29,081 nt of DNA from JAGXOF01 sp046545575. Lineage in GTDB: Bacteria; Chloroflexota; Dehalococcoidia; SZUA-161; SpSt-899. The stretch covers positions 1-29,081 of the forward strand of contig JBKGZM010000022.1 of assembly GCA_046545575.1 (NCBI GenBank), written 5' to 3'. Position 1 is the stretch's first letter. Each line of letters opens with the position of its first letter. Of the stretch, positions 15,485-23,225 are shown piece after piece. Under the pieces are notes generated by a model. That model saw nothing but the letters and a program-made list of their open reading frames with translations. It did no database searches and had not been told where the DNA came from. The position numbers were made by a program, and so were the translations under genes.

Positions 15485-16786
15485 ATGCTCAAAGGAAAGG
15501 TTAGTCTAGACGTAACGAACATAGACAATTTCGTCTACGATATGACGAAATGTACAAAGTGTAAAGGCTGCTACTGGGTAGACCATACCTACATGCCAGG
15601 CATGCAGTTTAGCACGCGATGCCCAAGTGCTACCAGATATCAGTTTGACTCATATGGTATGTACGGCAAGTTCAGGATAGCCCTTGCATTGACAGAAGGC
15701 AGACTGGACTACTCCGACGAACTGATGCGCATAATTTATGCATGCACACTCTGTGGGGCCTGCGACGTGGCATGCAAGCGCAATCTCGACCTTGAACCGG
15801 AACTCACCCTTGAAGCGCTCAGGGTAAAGGCAGTCCAGGACGGCAAAGGGCCAATGCCAGAACATAAGAAGGTGGCCCAAAACATAGCTTCAACACACAA
15901 TCGCTTTGGATCTCCGCACGCAAACCGCACGAAATGGATCACCAGCGACATAAAGCCTGCCGAAAAAGCCGATGTGCTCTACTTTGTAGGATGCTCGGCA
16001 GCTTATACTCACCCTGAAATAGCTCAGGCAACTGCACGAATCCTGCAAGCCTCGGGGACTCCTTTCATGCTCGCTCCCGACGAACAGTGCTGTGGCAATA
16101 TCCTGTATTCCGTCGGGATGATAGACGAAGCACGAGAGATAGCGAAGCGCAATATCGAGGCAATCAGGCAAACAGGTGCCAAGACGCTCCTGACCAGTTG
16201 TGCTGAAGGATACAGAATGTGGAAGGTCGACTACCCCAAGATGCTCAACATGTCGACCAGTGACCTCGGATTCAGGGTCGTTCACCTGACGGAATATCTG
16301 GATGAATTGCTTCAGGAAGGAGCCCTCGAACTATCGAACGAGATAGACATGCGCCTTACCTACCATGATTCCTGCAGCCTGAGCCGGCTCAGCGAACCAT
16401 GGGAACCATGGGAAGGCGAACGGATAGAGTGGGGTATGACAAATCCCCCGCTGCAGCGAAGGCGCGGGACCAATGGTGTGTATTACCAGCCCAGGAATGT
16501 CCTGAACGCGATCCCCGGACTGGAGCTTGTGGAAATGCCACGCACAAGGGAGAACGCTTTCTGCTGCGGGGCTGGGCGGGGTACCCAGGAGGCCTTTCCT
16601 GATTTTGCGGCATGGGCAGCGGAGCAAAGGCTAGAGGAAGTAAAGTACGTTGGCGCTGAAGGGGTCGTCGCAACATGCCCATGGTGCAAGGATAATTTCG
16701 AAAAAGTCGTAAAACGCAATGGCGAAAATCTGCAAGTCTTCGACATTTCAGAGCTTGTTGCCAAGTCAATCAAACAGAAGGGTTAG
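15485..16786 (+). CDS. Fe-S protein with two 4Fe-4S motifs and two CCG domains (HdrD/GlcF/GlpC-like)
   Basis: The 433-residue product begins at ATG 15485 with AAGGAGG 7 nt upstream. The N-terminus has two cluster-like motifs: Cys23, 26, 29 with Cys46 (unusual CX2CX2CX16C), then a standard CTLCGACDVAC (Cys87, 90, 93, 97). Two CCG domains follow: Cys170, CCG at 202-204 and Cys239; and Cys297 (YHDSC), CCG at 360-362 with CPWC at 398-401. CCG domains of this type bind 4Fe-4S clusters (sometimes noncubane) in HdrB/HdrD, LutA, GlcF and GlpC, passing electrons from a flavoprotein to quinone or another acceptor. The gene lies between two FAD oxidoreductases, so all three probably form one complex. 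There is no transmembrane helix. Confidence 0.88.
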   Translation: MLKGKVSLDVTNIDNFVYDMTKCTKCKGCYWVDHTYMPGMQFSTRCPSATRYQFDSYGMYGKFRIALALTEGRLDYSDELMRIIYACTLCGACDVACKRNLDLEPELTLEALRVKAVQDGKGPMPEHKKVAQNIASTHNRFGSPHANRTKWITSDIKPAEKADVLYFVGCSAAYTHPEIAQATARILQASGTPFMLAPDEQCCGNILYSVGMIDEAREIAKRNIEAIRQTGAKTLLTSCAEGYRMWKVDYPKMLNMSTSDLGFRVVHLTEYLDELLQEGALELSNEIDMRLTYHDSCSLSRLSEPWEPWEGERIEWGMTNPPLQRRRGTNGVYYQPRNVLNAIPGLELVEMPRTRENAFCCGAGRGTQEAFPDFAAWAAEQRLEEVKYVGAEGVVATCPWCKDNFEKVVKRNGENLQVFDISELVAKSIKQKG

Positions 16787-16796
16787 GAGGTAATCA

Positions 16797-18392
16797 ATGG
16801 GTATTTCCAAAGAAGCATATACCGTACTCGAGGACATCGTTGGCAAGGAATACATCTCCGATGACCCGGCAATCTGCGAAGGCTACAGAGCCGGGCCCGG
16901 GGGATATGAGTGCGGACTGGGCTACGAGAGGGTTATGACCTATATTCCCGGCTGCATTATCATGCCACTGACTACCGAAGAGGTGCAGAGCATCGTCAAA
17001 GTCTGCAACCGCTATGGCATCCCCTATGTGCCCTACAGTACTGGGTTCTACGGCGCCCGTTCTCATCCGCATGTCGAGAATTGCTTACTTATCGATATGA
17101 AGAGGATGAACCATTGCATAATAGATGAGGACCACCTGTATGCCGATGTGGGCCCCGGAGTCATATACTCACAGCTCCAGGAAGAGGCAATGAAGAGGGG
17201 TTGCTACGTAGTAGTCGGCGGTGGCGGAGCACAGGCTTCCGCAATTGCAAACATGATAGGCGACGGGTGGTCACCGTTAAGTTACAGGATAGGTCTGCCG
17301 CATCGCCGGATTCTGGGAACCGAGAATATCCTCCCTGATGGGGAACTGGTAAGGATGGGCTCACTGGCTTTGCAGGAAGATCCTTTCTGGGGAGATGGGA
17401 TAGGCCCTGACCTGCGCGGTCTGCTACGAGGCTTCACTGGGCACAGAGGCTTTCTCGGCATTGTCACCAGAATGGCAATAAAACTACTGCCTTTCCTGCC
17501 GGAGAAACTCGAGCCCTCAGGGATTTCACCGCGAACCGCCCTGCAACTCCCACCCGAGAGGATAAAGTGGATAAACTTCAGTATGCCCAGTAAGCAAGCT
17601 ATCAAAGACGCTATGGACTTGATGGCTCAGGCGGAAATAGGTGCCGCAGCGACCAAGGTGCCGCTATTCTGGCGGTCCCTTGCCAAGGCAAACTCCAAGG
17701 AGGAGTTCTGGCAACTATGGTCACAGGAAAACGAGGAAAGCATCAAGAATTTCCATATTCTCAGGGTGATGCTAATAGGGTTTGCTTCGGAGGAACAACT
17801 CGAATACGAAGAGAGGGTCCTTATGGACATCATATCCGAGCTGGGAGGCGAAGCTCGCCGGACACGTCCCACCGACGAATCATGGATTAAGAACGCAGAC
17901 TCCACAGGTATGTGGCGTATGTGTGGTGGATATGTCTCAGTGGACTACGTCATCGAGAGTGTTGAGCACGCGGTCCCACACGGGCAAAACTACGCCAACC
18001 TCAAGTGGGATTACACGCCGCCGCTCATGCCTGACTACGGCGACCCTGGATGGTTCCAGAGCTTCGAGCTGGGGCATCAAGGGTACTCCGAATTCCTTAT
18101 CTACTGGGACCCGGACGAGGATACTACAGGAGTCGATCACTTCTACTTGGAAACATCAAAGGAGAACATACGGAAACGGTTCTATACTTCACTTCTAGGT
18201 GCTCACCAGCCACTCTACCTAACGGGACCAGCATACGGCCCGAACTACCATAAGTGGCTGCTGGCAATTAAGAATGAGTATGATCCCAATCACGTGAGCC
18301 ATCCACCTACACCATTAGCCCACGATGCCTTTGTAGAACGAGCTGAGTGGATGAGGCCACTGAAGGATTGGGAAAGCCCAGAAATTAGCTGA
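16797..18392 (+). CDS. FAD-binding oxidoreductase 2 (VAO/4-cresol methylhydroxylase-like)
   Basis: The 531-residue product starts at ATG 16797 with AGGAGG 6 nt upstream. It is a second PCMH-fold flavoprotein, of the length typical for 4-cresol methylhydroxylase flavoprotein and vanillyl-alcohol oxidase (about 520-560). The FAD domain includes MPLTTEEVQSIVKVCNRYGI (about 56-75), the loop YSTGFYGARSHPHVENCLLID (about 80-100) and GHRGFLGIVTRMAIKLLP. The C-terminal domain ends with YDPNHVSHPP, a pattern like the C-terminus of those oxidases. A covalent-flavin His or Tyr cannot be assigned by eye. It is clearly different from FAD oxidoreductase 1. Two flavoproteins around one Fe-S protein is an unusual arrangement and suggests a heteromeric dehydrogenase. 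Confidence 0.82.
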   Translation: MGISKEAYTVLEDIVGKEYISDDPAICEGYRAGPGGYECGLGYERVMTYIPGCIIMPLTTEEVQSIVKVCNRYGIPYVPYSTGFYGARSHPHVENCLLIDMKRMNHCIIDEDHLYADVGPGVIYSQLQEEAMKRGCYVVVGGGGAQASAIANMIGDGWSPLSYRIGLPHRRILGTENILPDGELVRMGSLALQEDPFWGDGIGPDLRGLLRGFTGHRGFLGIVTRMAIKLLPFLPEKLEPSGISPRTALQLPPERIKWINFSMPSKQAIKDAMDLMAQAEIGAAATKVPLFWRSLAKANSKEEFWQLWSQENEESIKNFHILRVMLIGFASEEQLEYEERVLMDIISELGGEARRTRPTDESWIKNADSTGMWRMCGGYVSVDYVIESVEHAVPHGQNYANLKWDYTPPLMPDYGDPGWFQSFELGHQGYSEFLIYWDPDEDTTGVDHFYLETSKENIRKRFYTSLLGAHQPLYLTGPAYGPNYHKWLLAIKNEYDPNHVSHPPTPLAHDAFVERAEWMRPLKDWESPEIS

Positions 18393-18430
18393 TTTCTGGC
18401 GGAATAGATTTTTGGTAGAATGGAGACACA

Positions 18431-18730
18431 ATGGCAAAGAGGAAGATTTGTCCCTTCACAGGGAAACCATGTACGGAGTGTCCCTTGTATCGAGCAAGGC
18501 ACTGCAACTTGGGTTTCTCTAAGAGTTATAGAGGATATCTGGGCGAGAAAAAGGGCGAGGAAAAGGAACCCCAAAAGCCAAGCACCCCCAGCGTAAGAAC
18601 CCGGTGGAGCGGAGGCCACCGATTTGAGTTCGGACCTGTAAATGCCCCGAGCGCTATGGATCCGGTTGCTATTGCTCTAGGGGAGATAGGGGAAAAAGAA
18701 CAAGAAAAGGGAAAGGAGGATAATAGATAA
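18431..18730 (+). CDS. Small Cys-rich protein of unknown function
   Basis: The 99-residue product has GGAG 5 nt before the ATG. Four cysteines lie close together at the N-terminus (residues 7, 14, 17, 25: CPFTGKPCTECPLYRARHC), with His24 before the last. This spacing suggests a zinc or Fe-S site. The rest is charged and probably disordered (GEKKGEEKEPQKPSTPS, EIGEKEQEKGKED). No transmembrane helix is seen. It lies between FAD oxidoreductase 2 and the CoxG-like gene, 1 nt before the latter, so it is inside the operon. Family not recognised; an accessory metal or cluster protein for the enzyme complex is one guess. Confidence 0.65.
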   Translation: MAKRKICPFTGKPCTECPLYRARHCNLGFSKSYRGYLGEKKGEEKEPQKPSTPSVRTRWSGGHRFEFGPVNAPSAMDPVAIALGEIGEKEQEKGKEDNR

Positions 18731-18731
18731 A

Positions 18732-19205
18732 ATGCGAATTGAGGGGAAGTTTACCTTAGGAGCGCCGATACAGCAAGTATGGGACTTCGTTCTCAAGCCA
18801 GAGGTGTTGGGAAACTGTATACCCGGTACTGAGAAAATGGATGTAAACGAAGACGGCAGTTATCAAACTGTTGTCAAACAGAAGGTTGGCCCAATCTCCG
18901 TGAAGCTGAACTTCACCACCGCCTTGACCGAGACAAACCCACCATACTACATCAAGGCAGAGGGCAATGGTGCGGACATGTCCAAAGCGGGGACCTTCAC
19001 CCAGGAGACCATTATCAACCTCCGAGAGGTATCCGAGAATGAGACAGAGATCTCTTATACCTCAGACATAAGTATGGTTGGTCGCCTGGCTACTTTCGGA
19101 GAGCGCATAATGCGCGCCAAAGCTGACAAGGTAGGGAAAGAGTTCACCGACAACCTACAGAAGATGCTGAAAAGCCATCTAAGCGGACAGGAGGGTCAAA
19201 AATGA
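18732..19205 (+). CDS. CoxG-like SRPBCC protein
   Basis: The 157-residue product starts at ATG 18732, with AAGGAGGATAAT upstream. It has the CoxG signature: FTLGAPIQQVWDFVLKPEVLGNCIPG (about residues 6-31), YQTVVKQKVGPISVKLNF (about 43-60), and the C-terminal EISYTSDISMVGRLATFGERIM helix. SRPBCC proteins have a deep hydrophobic pocket. In Mo-CO dehydrogenases CoxG is an accessory protein that ties the enzyme to the membrane. Here it sits at the start of the second Mo hydroxylase cassette, overlapping the next gene by ATGA, so it probably serves Mo hydroxylase B or both. It lacks the long C-terminal tail of larger CoxG proteins. Confidence 0.88.
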   Translation: MRIEGKFTLGAPIQQVWDFVLKPEVLGNCIPGTEKMDVNEDGSYQTVVKQKVGPISVKLNFTTALTETNPPYYIKAEGNGADMSKAGTFTQETIINLREVSENETEISYTSDISMVGRLATFGERIMRAKADKVGKEFTDNLQKMLKSHLSGQEGQK

Positions 19206-20077
19206 TAAATGAATTCGAGCATGTCACCCCGACCACCCTTAAGGATGCTCTGACCTCGCTCGAGCAATATGGAGAGGATTGCAAGGTAATTTGCGGGGGG
19301 CAGTCCTTGCTCGTCCTGATGAGGCAAGGGCTTGTGGCACCTGAGTACATAGTGGATATCAAGGGAGTATCTGAGCTGGACTATATCCAGGCCGACAGTG
19401 ACGGAGGAGTGAGAATCGGTGGTACTACCACGCATCGCGAAATCGAGAACTCCTCGCTTATCCAGGAGAAGTTCCCAGTGCTAGCCAAGATGGAAAAGCG
19501 GTTGGCATCGGTCCAGACCCGCAACTGGGGTACCATCGGGGGCAATGTCTGCCACGGCGATCCAGCAGGGGACCCCGCACCTGTGATGATAACTTTAGGC
19601 GCCAGCGTAAAACTGGCCAGTGCGAAGGGTGAAAGAACCATGGCAGTTGAAGATTTCACCCTGGACTTCTTCGAGACTGCGCTGGAAGAAGGAGAGTTGC
19701 TTGTTGAGTTTCAGATACCAGCTCCTAAACCCCATACAGGTGCCGCCTACACAAAGTTCAATATCATACAAAGCGATCTTGCAACAGTAGGAGCTGGAAT
19801 ATCAATTACTTTGGGTTCTGACAAGGAAACCTGCGAGGATGCTCGCATCGGGCTCGCATCTGCAGGACCAACTCCTCTGAGAGCCAAACAGGCAGAGGAG
19901 AAACTAAGAGGAAAGAAGCTCACAGAGAAGCTCCTCCAGGAGGCTGGTGAGGCAGCTTCCGAGGAAGCCGAGCCTCTTTCGGATATCGCTGCCTCTGAGG
20001 AATACCGCCGGGAACTGATAAAGATCCTGGTAAAACGAATGGGTAATGAAGCCTGGACCCAGGCTAAGCAAAGATAG
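19202..20077 (+). CDS. Mo hydroxylase B, FAD-binding subunit (CoxM type)
   Basis: The 291-residue product starts with an ATGA overlap and a GGAGGG site. FAD-binding motifs are ICGGQSLLVLMRQGL (about 32-46) and the second loop ASVQTRNWGTIGGNVCHGDP (about 100-119). A C-terminal CoxM-type domain ends in EEYRRELIKILVKRMG. It is homologous to the first gene of the operon but clearly diverged, as expected for a second paralogous enzyme rather than a recent copy. Like its paralogue it lacks a 4Fe-4S insertion. It passes electrons between the 2Fe-2S subunit and FAD. Confidence 0.92.
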   Translation: MINEFEHVTPTTLKDALTSLEQYGEDCKVICGGQSLLVLMRQGLVAPEYIVDIKGVSELDYIQADSDGGVRIGGTTTHREIENSSLIQEKFPVLAKMEKRLASVQTRNWGTIGGNVCHGDPAGDPAPVMITLGASVKLASAKGERTMAVEDFTLDFFETALEEGELLVEFQIPAPKPHTGAAYTKFNIIQSDLATVGAGISITLGSDKETCEDARIGLASAGPTPLRAKQAEEKLRGKKLTEKLLQEAGEAASEEAEPLSDIAASEEYRRELIKILVKRMGNEAWTQAKQR

Positions 20078-20094
20078 CATGGAGGTTTGTTGAC

Positions 20095-20577
20095 ATGAAG
20101 AAACAACTAAATTTTAAAGTAAATGGACAAGATTACGAACTCTATGTGAAACCAAAGACGCTGTTGGTAGAAGTGTTACGCGATCAGTTGGGACTGACCG
20201 GAACCAAAAGAGGATGTAACAGCAGTTCCTGTGGGGCCTGTACAGTGCTCCTAAATGGCAAGGCAGTTAAATCATGTTCAATATTGGCCGTGCAAGCCAA
20301 CAACGCAGAGGTGGTAACAGTCGAGGGCCTGGCCAATAGAAACGAACTAGCACCATTGCAAAAGGCGTTTCTCGATTACGGTTCATTCCAATGCGGGTTC
20401 TGCACTCCAGGCATGCTAATGTCCGCTCAGTCTCTGCTCAATGAGAACCCCAAACCTACGCAGGAGCAGATCAGAGAAGCCATTGACGGCAATATCTGTC
20501 GGTGCACCGGATTCAACAGCATTATCCGAGCCGTAACCGCCGTTGCAGATGGACAGTATAAGGAGGAGGTCAAATGA
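20095..20577 (+). CDS. Mo hydroxylase B, 2Fe-2S subunit (CoxS type)
   Basis: The 160-residue product has GGAGG before the ATG at 20095. Cluster ligands are CNSSSCGACTVL (about 42-53) with a further Cys in KSCSIL, and QCGFCTPGM and CRCTGF in the C-terminal helical domain. It lacks a Tat signal. The stop overlaps the start of the Mo subunit by ATGA. Same role as the first 2Fe-2S subunit: electron relay from molybdenum to FAD. Confidence 0.95.
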   Translation: MKKQLNFKVNGQDYELYVKPKTLLVEVLRDQLGLTGTKRGCNSSSCGACTVLLNGKAVKSCSILAVQANNAEVVTVEGLANRNELAPLQKAFLDYGSFQCGFCTPGMLMSAQSLLNENPKPTQEQIREAIDGNICRCTGFNSIIRAVTAVADGQYKEEVK

Positions 20578-22859
20578 GTCAGTATTCAGTAGTTGGTACA
20601 AAGGTCCACAGAGTTGACGGGCCTGAGAAGGTGACAGGCAGTGCTAAATACACTTTCGATGTCGTGCTGCCCAACATGCTCTATGGCAAGATTCTCAGGA
20701 GTCCGCATCCGCATGCAAAGATCGTAAGCATTGATACCAGTGCGGCAGAGAAATTGCCAGGAGTAAAGATGGTAATAACGGGAAAGGACACGCCAGGGAA
20801 CAAGACAGGCATCTGGCGGCGTTTCCCCGAACTGTGCGATGAGGAAATACTCTGCCGGGACAAGGTCCGCTATATCGGCGATCCGGTAGCAGCAGTGGCC
20901 GCCATCGATGAGGATACTGCTGAGATGGCATTGGACTACATTGAAGTTGAATATGAGCCTCTGGAAGCCGTCTACGACCCCATGGAGGCAATCAGCGATG
21001 AGGCTCCTCAAATCCATGAGGGAGTTGAGGCCAACATCAACCTGAACCGTCACATTGAGTGGGGTAATGTTGATGAGGCATTCAAAGAATGCGACGTTAT
21101 TCGCGAAGATTACTTTACCTGCTCATCACAGGCACATGTATGCATGGAAACACATGATGCCGTAGCTAGCTATGACTACGGTGGCAAGCTTACGGTATGG
21201 ACATCAACACAGTCCTCGTACTACATCCAGAGGTTGCTGGCTGACATGTTGCCCATTAGAGAGGGCGACATAAGGGTCATAAAACCCCCTACCGGCGGTG
21301 GTTTCGGGAGCAAGTTTGAGCTGGATTCTGCCCAGTTCTGTTCAGCTCTTCTGTCAATGAAGCTATGCCAGCCGGTTAAGATAGTACTGAGCAGAGAAGA
21401 GGAATTCACAGCCACAAAGCGCCGGACTCCCATGTACTACTCCCTTAAGATTGGTGCTAAGAAGGATGGTACCATCCTTGCCAAAGAGGCCCGGGTTCTT
21501 ACAGAAGGCGGAGCATACACCGCCATGGGAGCTACAGCGCTTTACCTGACGGGCTTCTTCTCATCATTCCCATATAAATTCCCCAACTATCGGTTTGATG
21601 GCTATCGAGCATATACTAACACAGCGCCAACATCGGCAATGCGCGGTTTTGGGGCTCCCCAATCCACCTTTGTCGGTGAATCTCAGATCGATAATTTAGC
21701 CGCCGACCTGGGAATGGACCCGATTGATCTACGTCGAAAGAATGGAATGACGCCCAATTACGAGGTCCCCGGTCAAGCTTACATCCAGAGCTGCGGACTA
21801 CACCAGTGCCTGGACGAGATCGAGAAACACATCGAGAATCACGGCAAGCTTCCCCCTAATCATGGCATAGGTGTTTCAGCCTACGGCTTTATGTCAGGGG
21901 GTATCTTCAACTGGTTTAACACCCCCTACTCCTTCTCATCAGCCGTAGTGAGGGTCAACATCGACGGTAAGGTTGACGTATTTACCGGAGCCTGCGACAT
22001 CGGTCAAGGTTCCGATACCACCTTGAGCATGATTTGCGCTGAAGAGCTAGGAGTACGGCTTGAGGATGTACGAATTCACGCTGCCGACACCGGCATCTGT
22101 CCTCCCGACCTCGGAGCATGGGGAAGCCGCGAGACGTTGATGAACGGCAACGCAGTGAAGATGGCAGCCGCAGAGGCCAAACGGCAGATATTGGAGTTCG
22201 CTGCCGCCAAACTAAAGCCCAACATTGTATACGATCTGGAGATCAAAGATCGCTGGGTTCACCTGGCCGACCGCCCTGAGAGAGGGCTCTCATACTTCGA
22301 TGTCGTCAAGGAAGCGATTCGCGGTAAAGATGGCGAAGCTATTATGGGCAGAGGCCACTATACCCCCCATCGCAAGGGGATGATCTCACCGGCCTACAGC
22401 TTCGGTGTACAAGCAGCTGAGGTAGAAGTGGATCCTGAAACCGGCAGATACAAACTCGTCAACGTAACTACAGCCCATGAAAGCGGTACCGTGATCAATC
22501 CTATAGGAATTGAGGGGCAGCTAGAAGGCGCAATTCATATGGCTGGAGGCTATGGCTTCTGCGAAGATCAGCCGATGGATGAAGGTAAGATCCTCAATCC
22601 CTCAATCGCCGACTACAAGATCATCAGAGCGCTGGATATGCCTGAAACCGAGATTCTGGAAATCCACACCTACGAGCCTGAGGGCCCATTTGGCGCAAAA
22701 GAAGCTGGTGAGGGATTGACCAATCCTACTGCAGGAGCAATAGGAAATGCTGTGTTCCACGCAGCAGGGGTAAGGATCAACGACCTGCCTATAACGCCAG
22801 AGAGAGTCTTCAGAGCATTAAAGGAAAAGGAACAACAAAAGAGTGGCGGAGGTAAATAA
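20574..22859 (+). CDS. Mo hydroxylase B, large molybdopterin-binding subunit
   Basis: The 761-residue product has an AGGAGG site and an ATGA overlap with the 2Fe-2S gene. The a/b-hammerhead begins with VVGTKVHRVDGPEKVTG. Mo-site motifs are GGGFGS (241-246), AMRGFGAPQ (355-363), GQGSDT (477-482) and KEAGEG (709-714) with presumed catalytic Glu713. AMRGFGAPQ resembles the FRGFGxPQ found in xanthine dehydrogenase-like enzymes, whereas enzyme A reads AMRGHG, so the two likely act on different substrates. There is no CoxL-type Cu-binding loop, so it is not CO dehydrogenase. The stop overlaps the next start (TAATG). Confidence 0.93.
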   Translation: MSQYSVVGTKVHRVDGPEKVTGSAKYTFDVVLPNMLYGKILRSPHPHAKIVSIDTSAAEKLPGVKMVITGKDTPGNKTGIWRRFPELCDEEILCRDKVRYIGDPVAAVAAIDEDTAEMALDYIEVEYEPLEAVYDPMEAISDEAPQIHEGVEANINLNRHIEWGNVDEAFKECDVIREDYFTCSSQAHVCMETHDAVASYDYGGKLTVWTSTQSSYYIQRLLADMLPIREGDIRVIKPPTGGGFGSKFELDSAQFCSALLSMKLCQPVKIVLSREEEFTATKRRTPMYYSLKIGAKKDGTILAKEARVLTEGGAYTAMGATALYLTGFFSSFPYKFPNYRFDGYRAYTNTAPTSAMRGFGAPQSTFVGESQIDNLAADLGMDPIDLRRKNGMTPNYEVPGQAYIQSCGLHQCLDEIEKHIENHGKLPPNHGIGVSAYGFMSGGIFNWFNTPYSFSSAVVRVNIDGKVDVFTGACDIGQGSDTTLSMICAEELGVRLEDVRIHAADTGICPPDLGAWGSRETLMNGNAVKMAAAEAKRQILEFAAAKLKPNIVYDLEIKDRWVHLADRPERGLSYFDVVKEAIRGKDGEAIMGRGHYTPHRKGMISPAYSFGVQAAEVEVDPETGRYKLVNVTTAHESGTVINPIGIEGQLEGAIHMAGGYGFCEDQPMDEGKILNPSIADYKIIRALDMPETEILEIHTYEPEGPFGAKEAGEGLTNPTAGAIGNAVFHAAGVRINDLPITPERVFRALKEKEQQKSGGGK

Positions 22860-23074
22860 TGGCAAAGTATCAATGCCCAGTATGCAACAAAGTCTCAGAT
22901 GATCCTATGGACTTGACCCGCCATATGCTCGGTCGCGGCGACAAGGTTCATAGAGACTGGATCGAGTCCAAAGGTTTTAAGTATTCCCAGGTGCTCCGCG
23001 ACCAACTCCAGTCATTTGGGAATAAGGGTTACGCACCGCTGGCAGAAGTGATAGATAAAGAGTGCAGAGCTTAG
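22859..23074 (+). CDS. Small zinc-finger-like protein
   Basis: The 71-residue product is coupled to the Mo subunit by a TAATG overlap, with GGAGG just upstream. It opens with YQCPVCNKVSDDPMDLTRHML, a CxxC pair (Cys6, Cys9) followed by His22 and His30, giving a C2H2-like zinc finger. The remainder (HRDWIESKGFKYSQVLRDQL) is helical. It is the last gene of the operon, followed by hairpins and the terminator. Translational coupling suggests a product made in step with the enzyme, perhaps a subunit, assembly aid or autoregulator. The family is not recognised. Confidence 0.65.
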   Translation: MAKYQCPVCNKVSDDPMDLTRHMLGRGDKVHRDWIESKGFKYSQVLRDQLQSFGNKGYAPLAEVIDKECRA

Positions 23075-23144
23075 CTCCGACATCCAAGAGCCAAGACATC
23101 ATTGCCTGACACTAAGGCTTTCGCATAGGAGACTGCACTCTGCA

Positions 23145-23168
23145 AGGGGAACTATGCGCAGTTTCCCT
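23145..23168. repeat. Hairpin downstream of the zinc-finger gene
   Basis: A 9-bp stem (AGGGGAACT / AGTTTCCCT, one G-U) with a 6-nt loop lies 12 nt before the bidirectional terminator. Its role is unknown; it may stabilise the mRNA 3' end. Confidence 0.4.
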
Positions 23169-23180
23169 CTGAGATGACAA

Positions 23181-23216
23181 AAAAAGGAAGGGTCCCTTAA
23201 GGGGCCCTTCCTTTTT
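23181..23216. terminator. Bidirectional terminator between the Mo operon and pyrG
   Basis: An inverted repeat (GGAAGGG-T-CCC ttaa GGG-G-CCCTTCC) with a T-run on one side and an A-run on the other works for both strands. It lies between the convergent zinc-finger gene and pyrG, 10 nt from the pyrG stop. It is the expected end of the 12-gene operon. Confidence 0.85.
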
Positions 23217-23225
23217 CAACTTATT

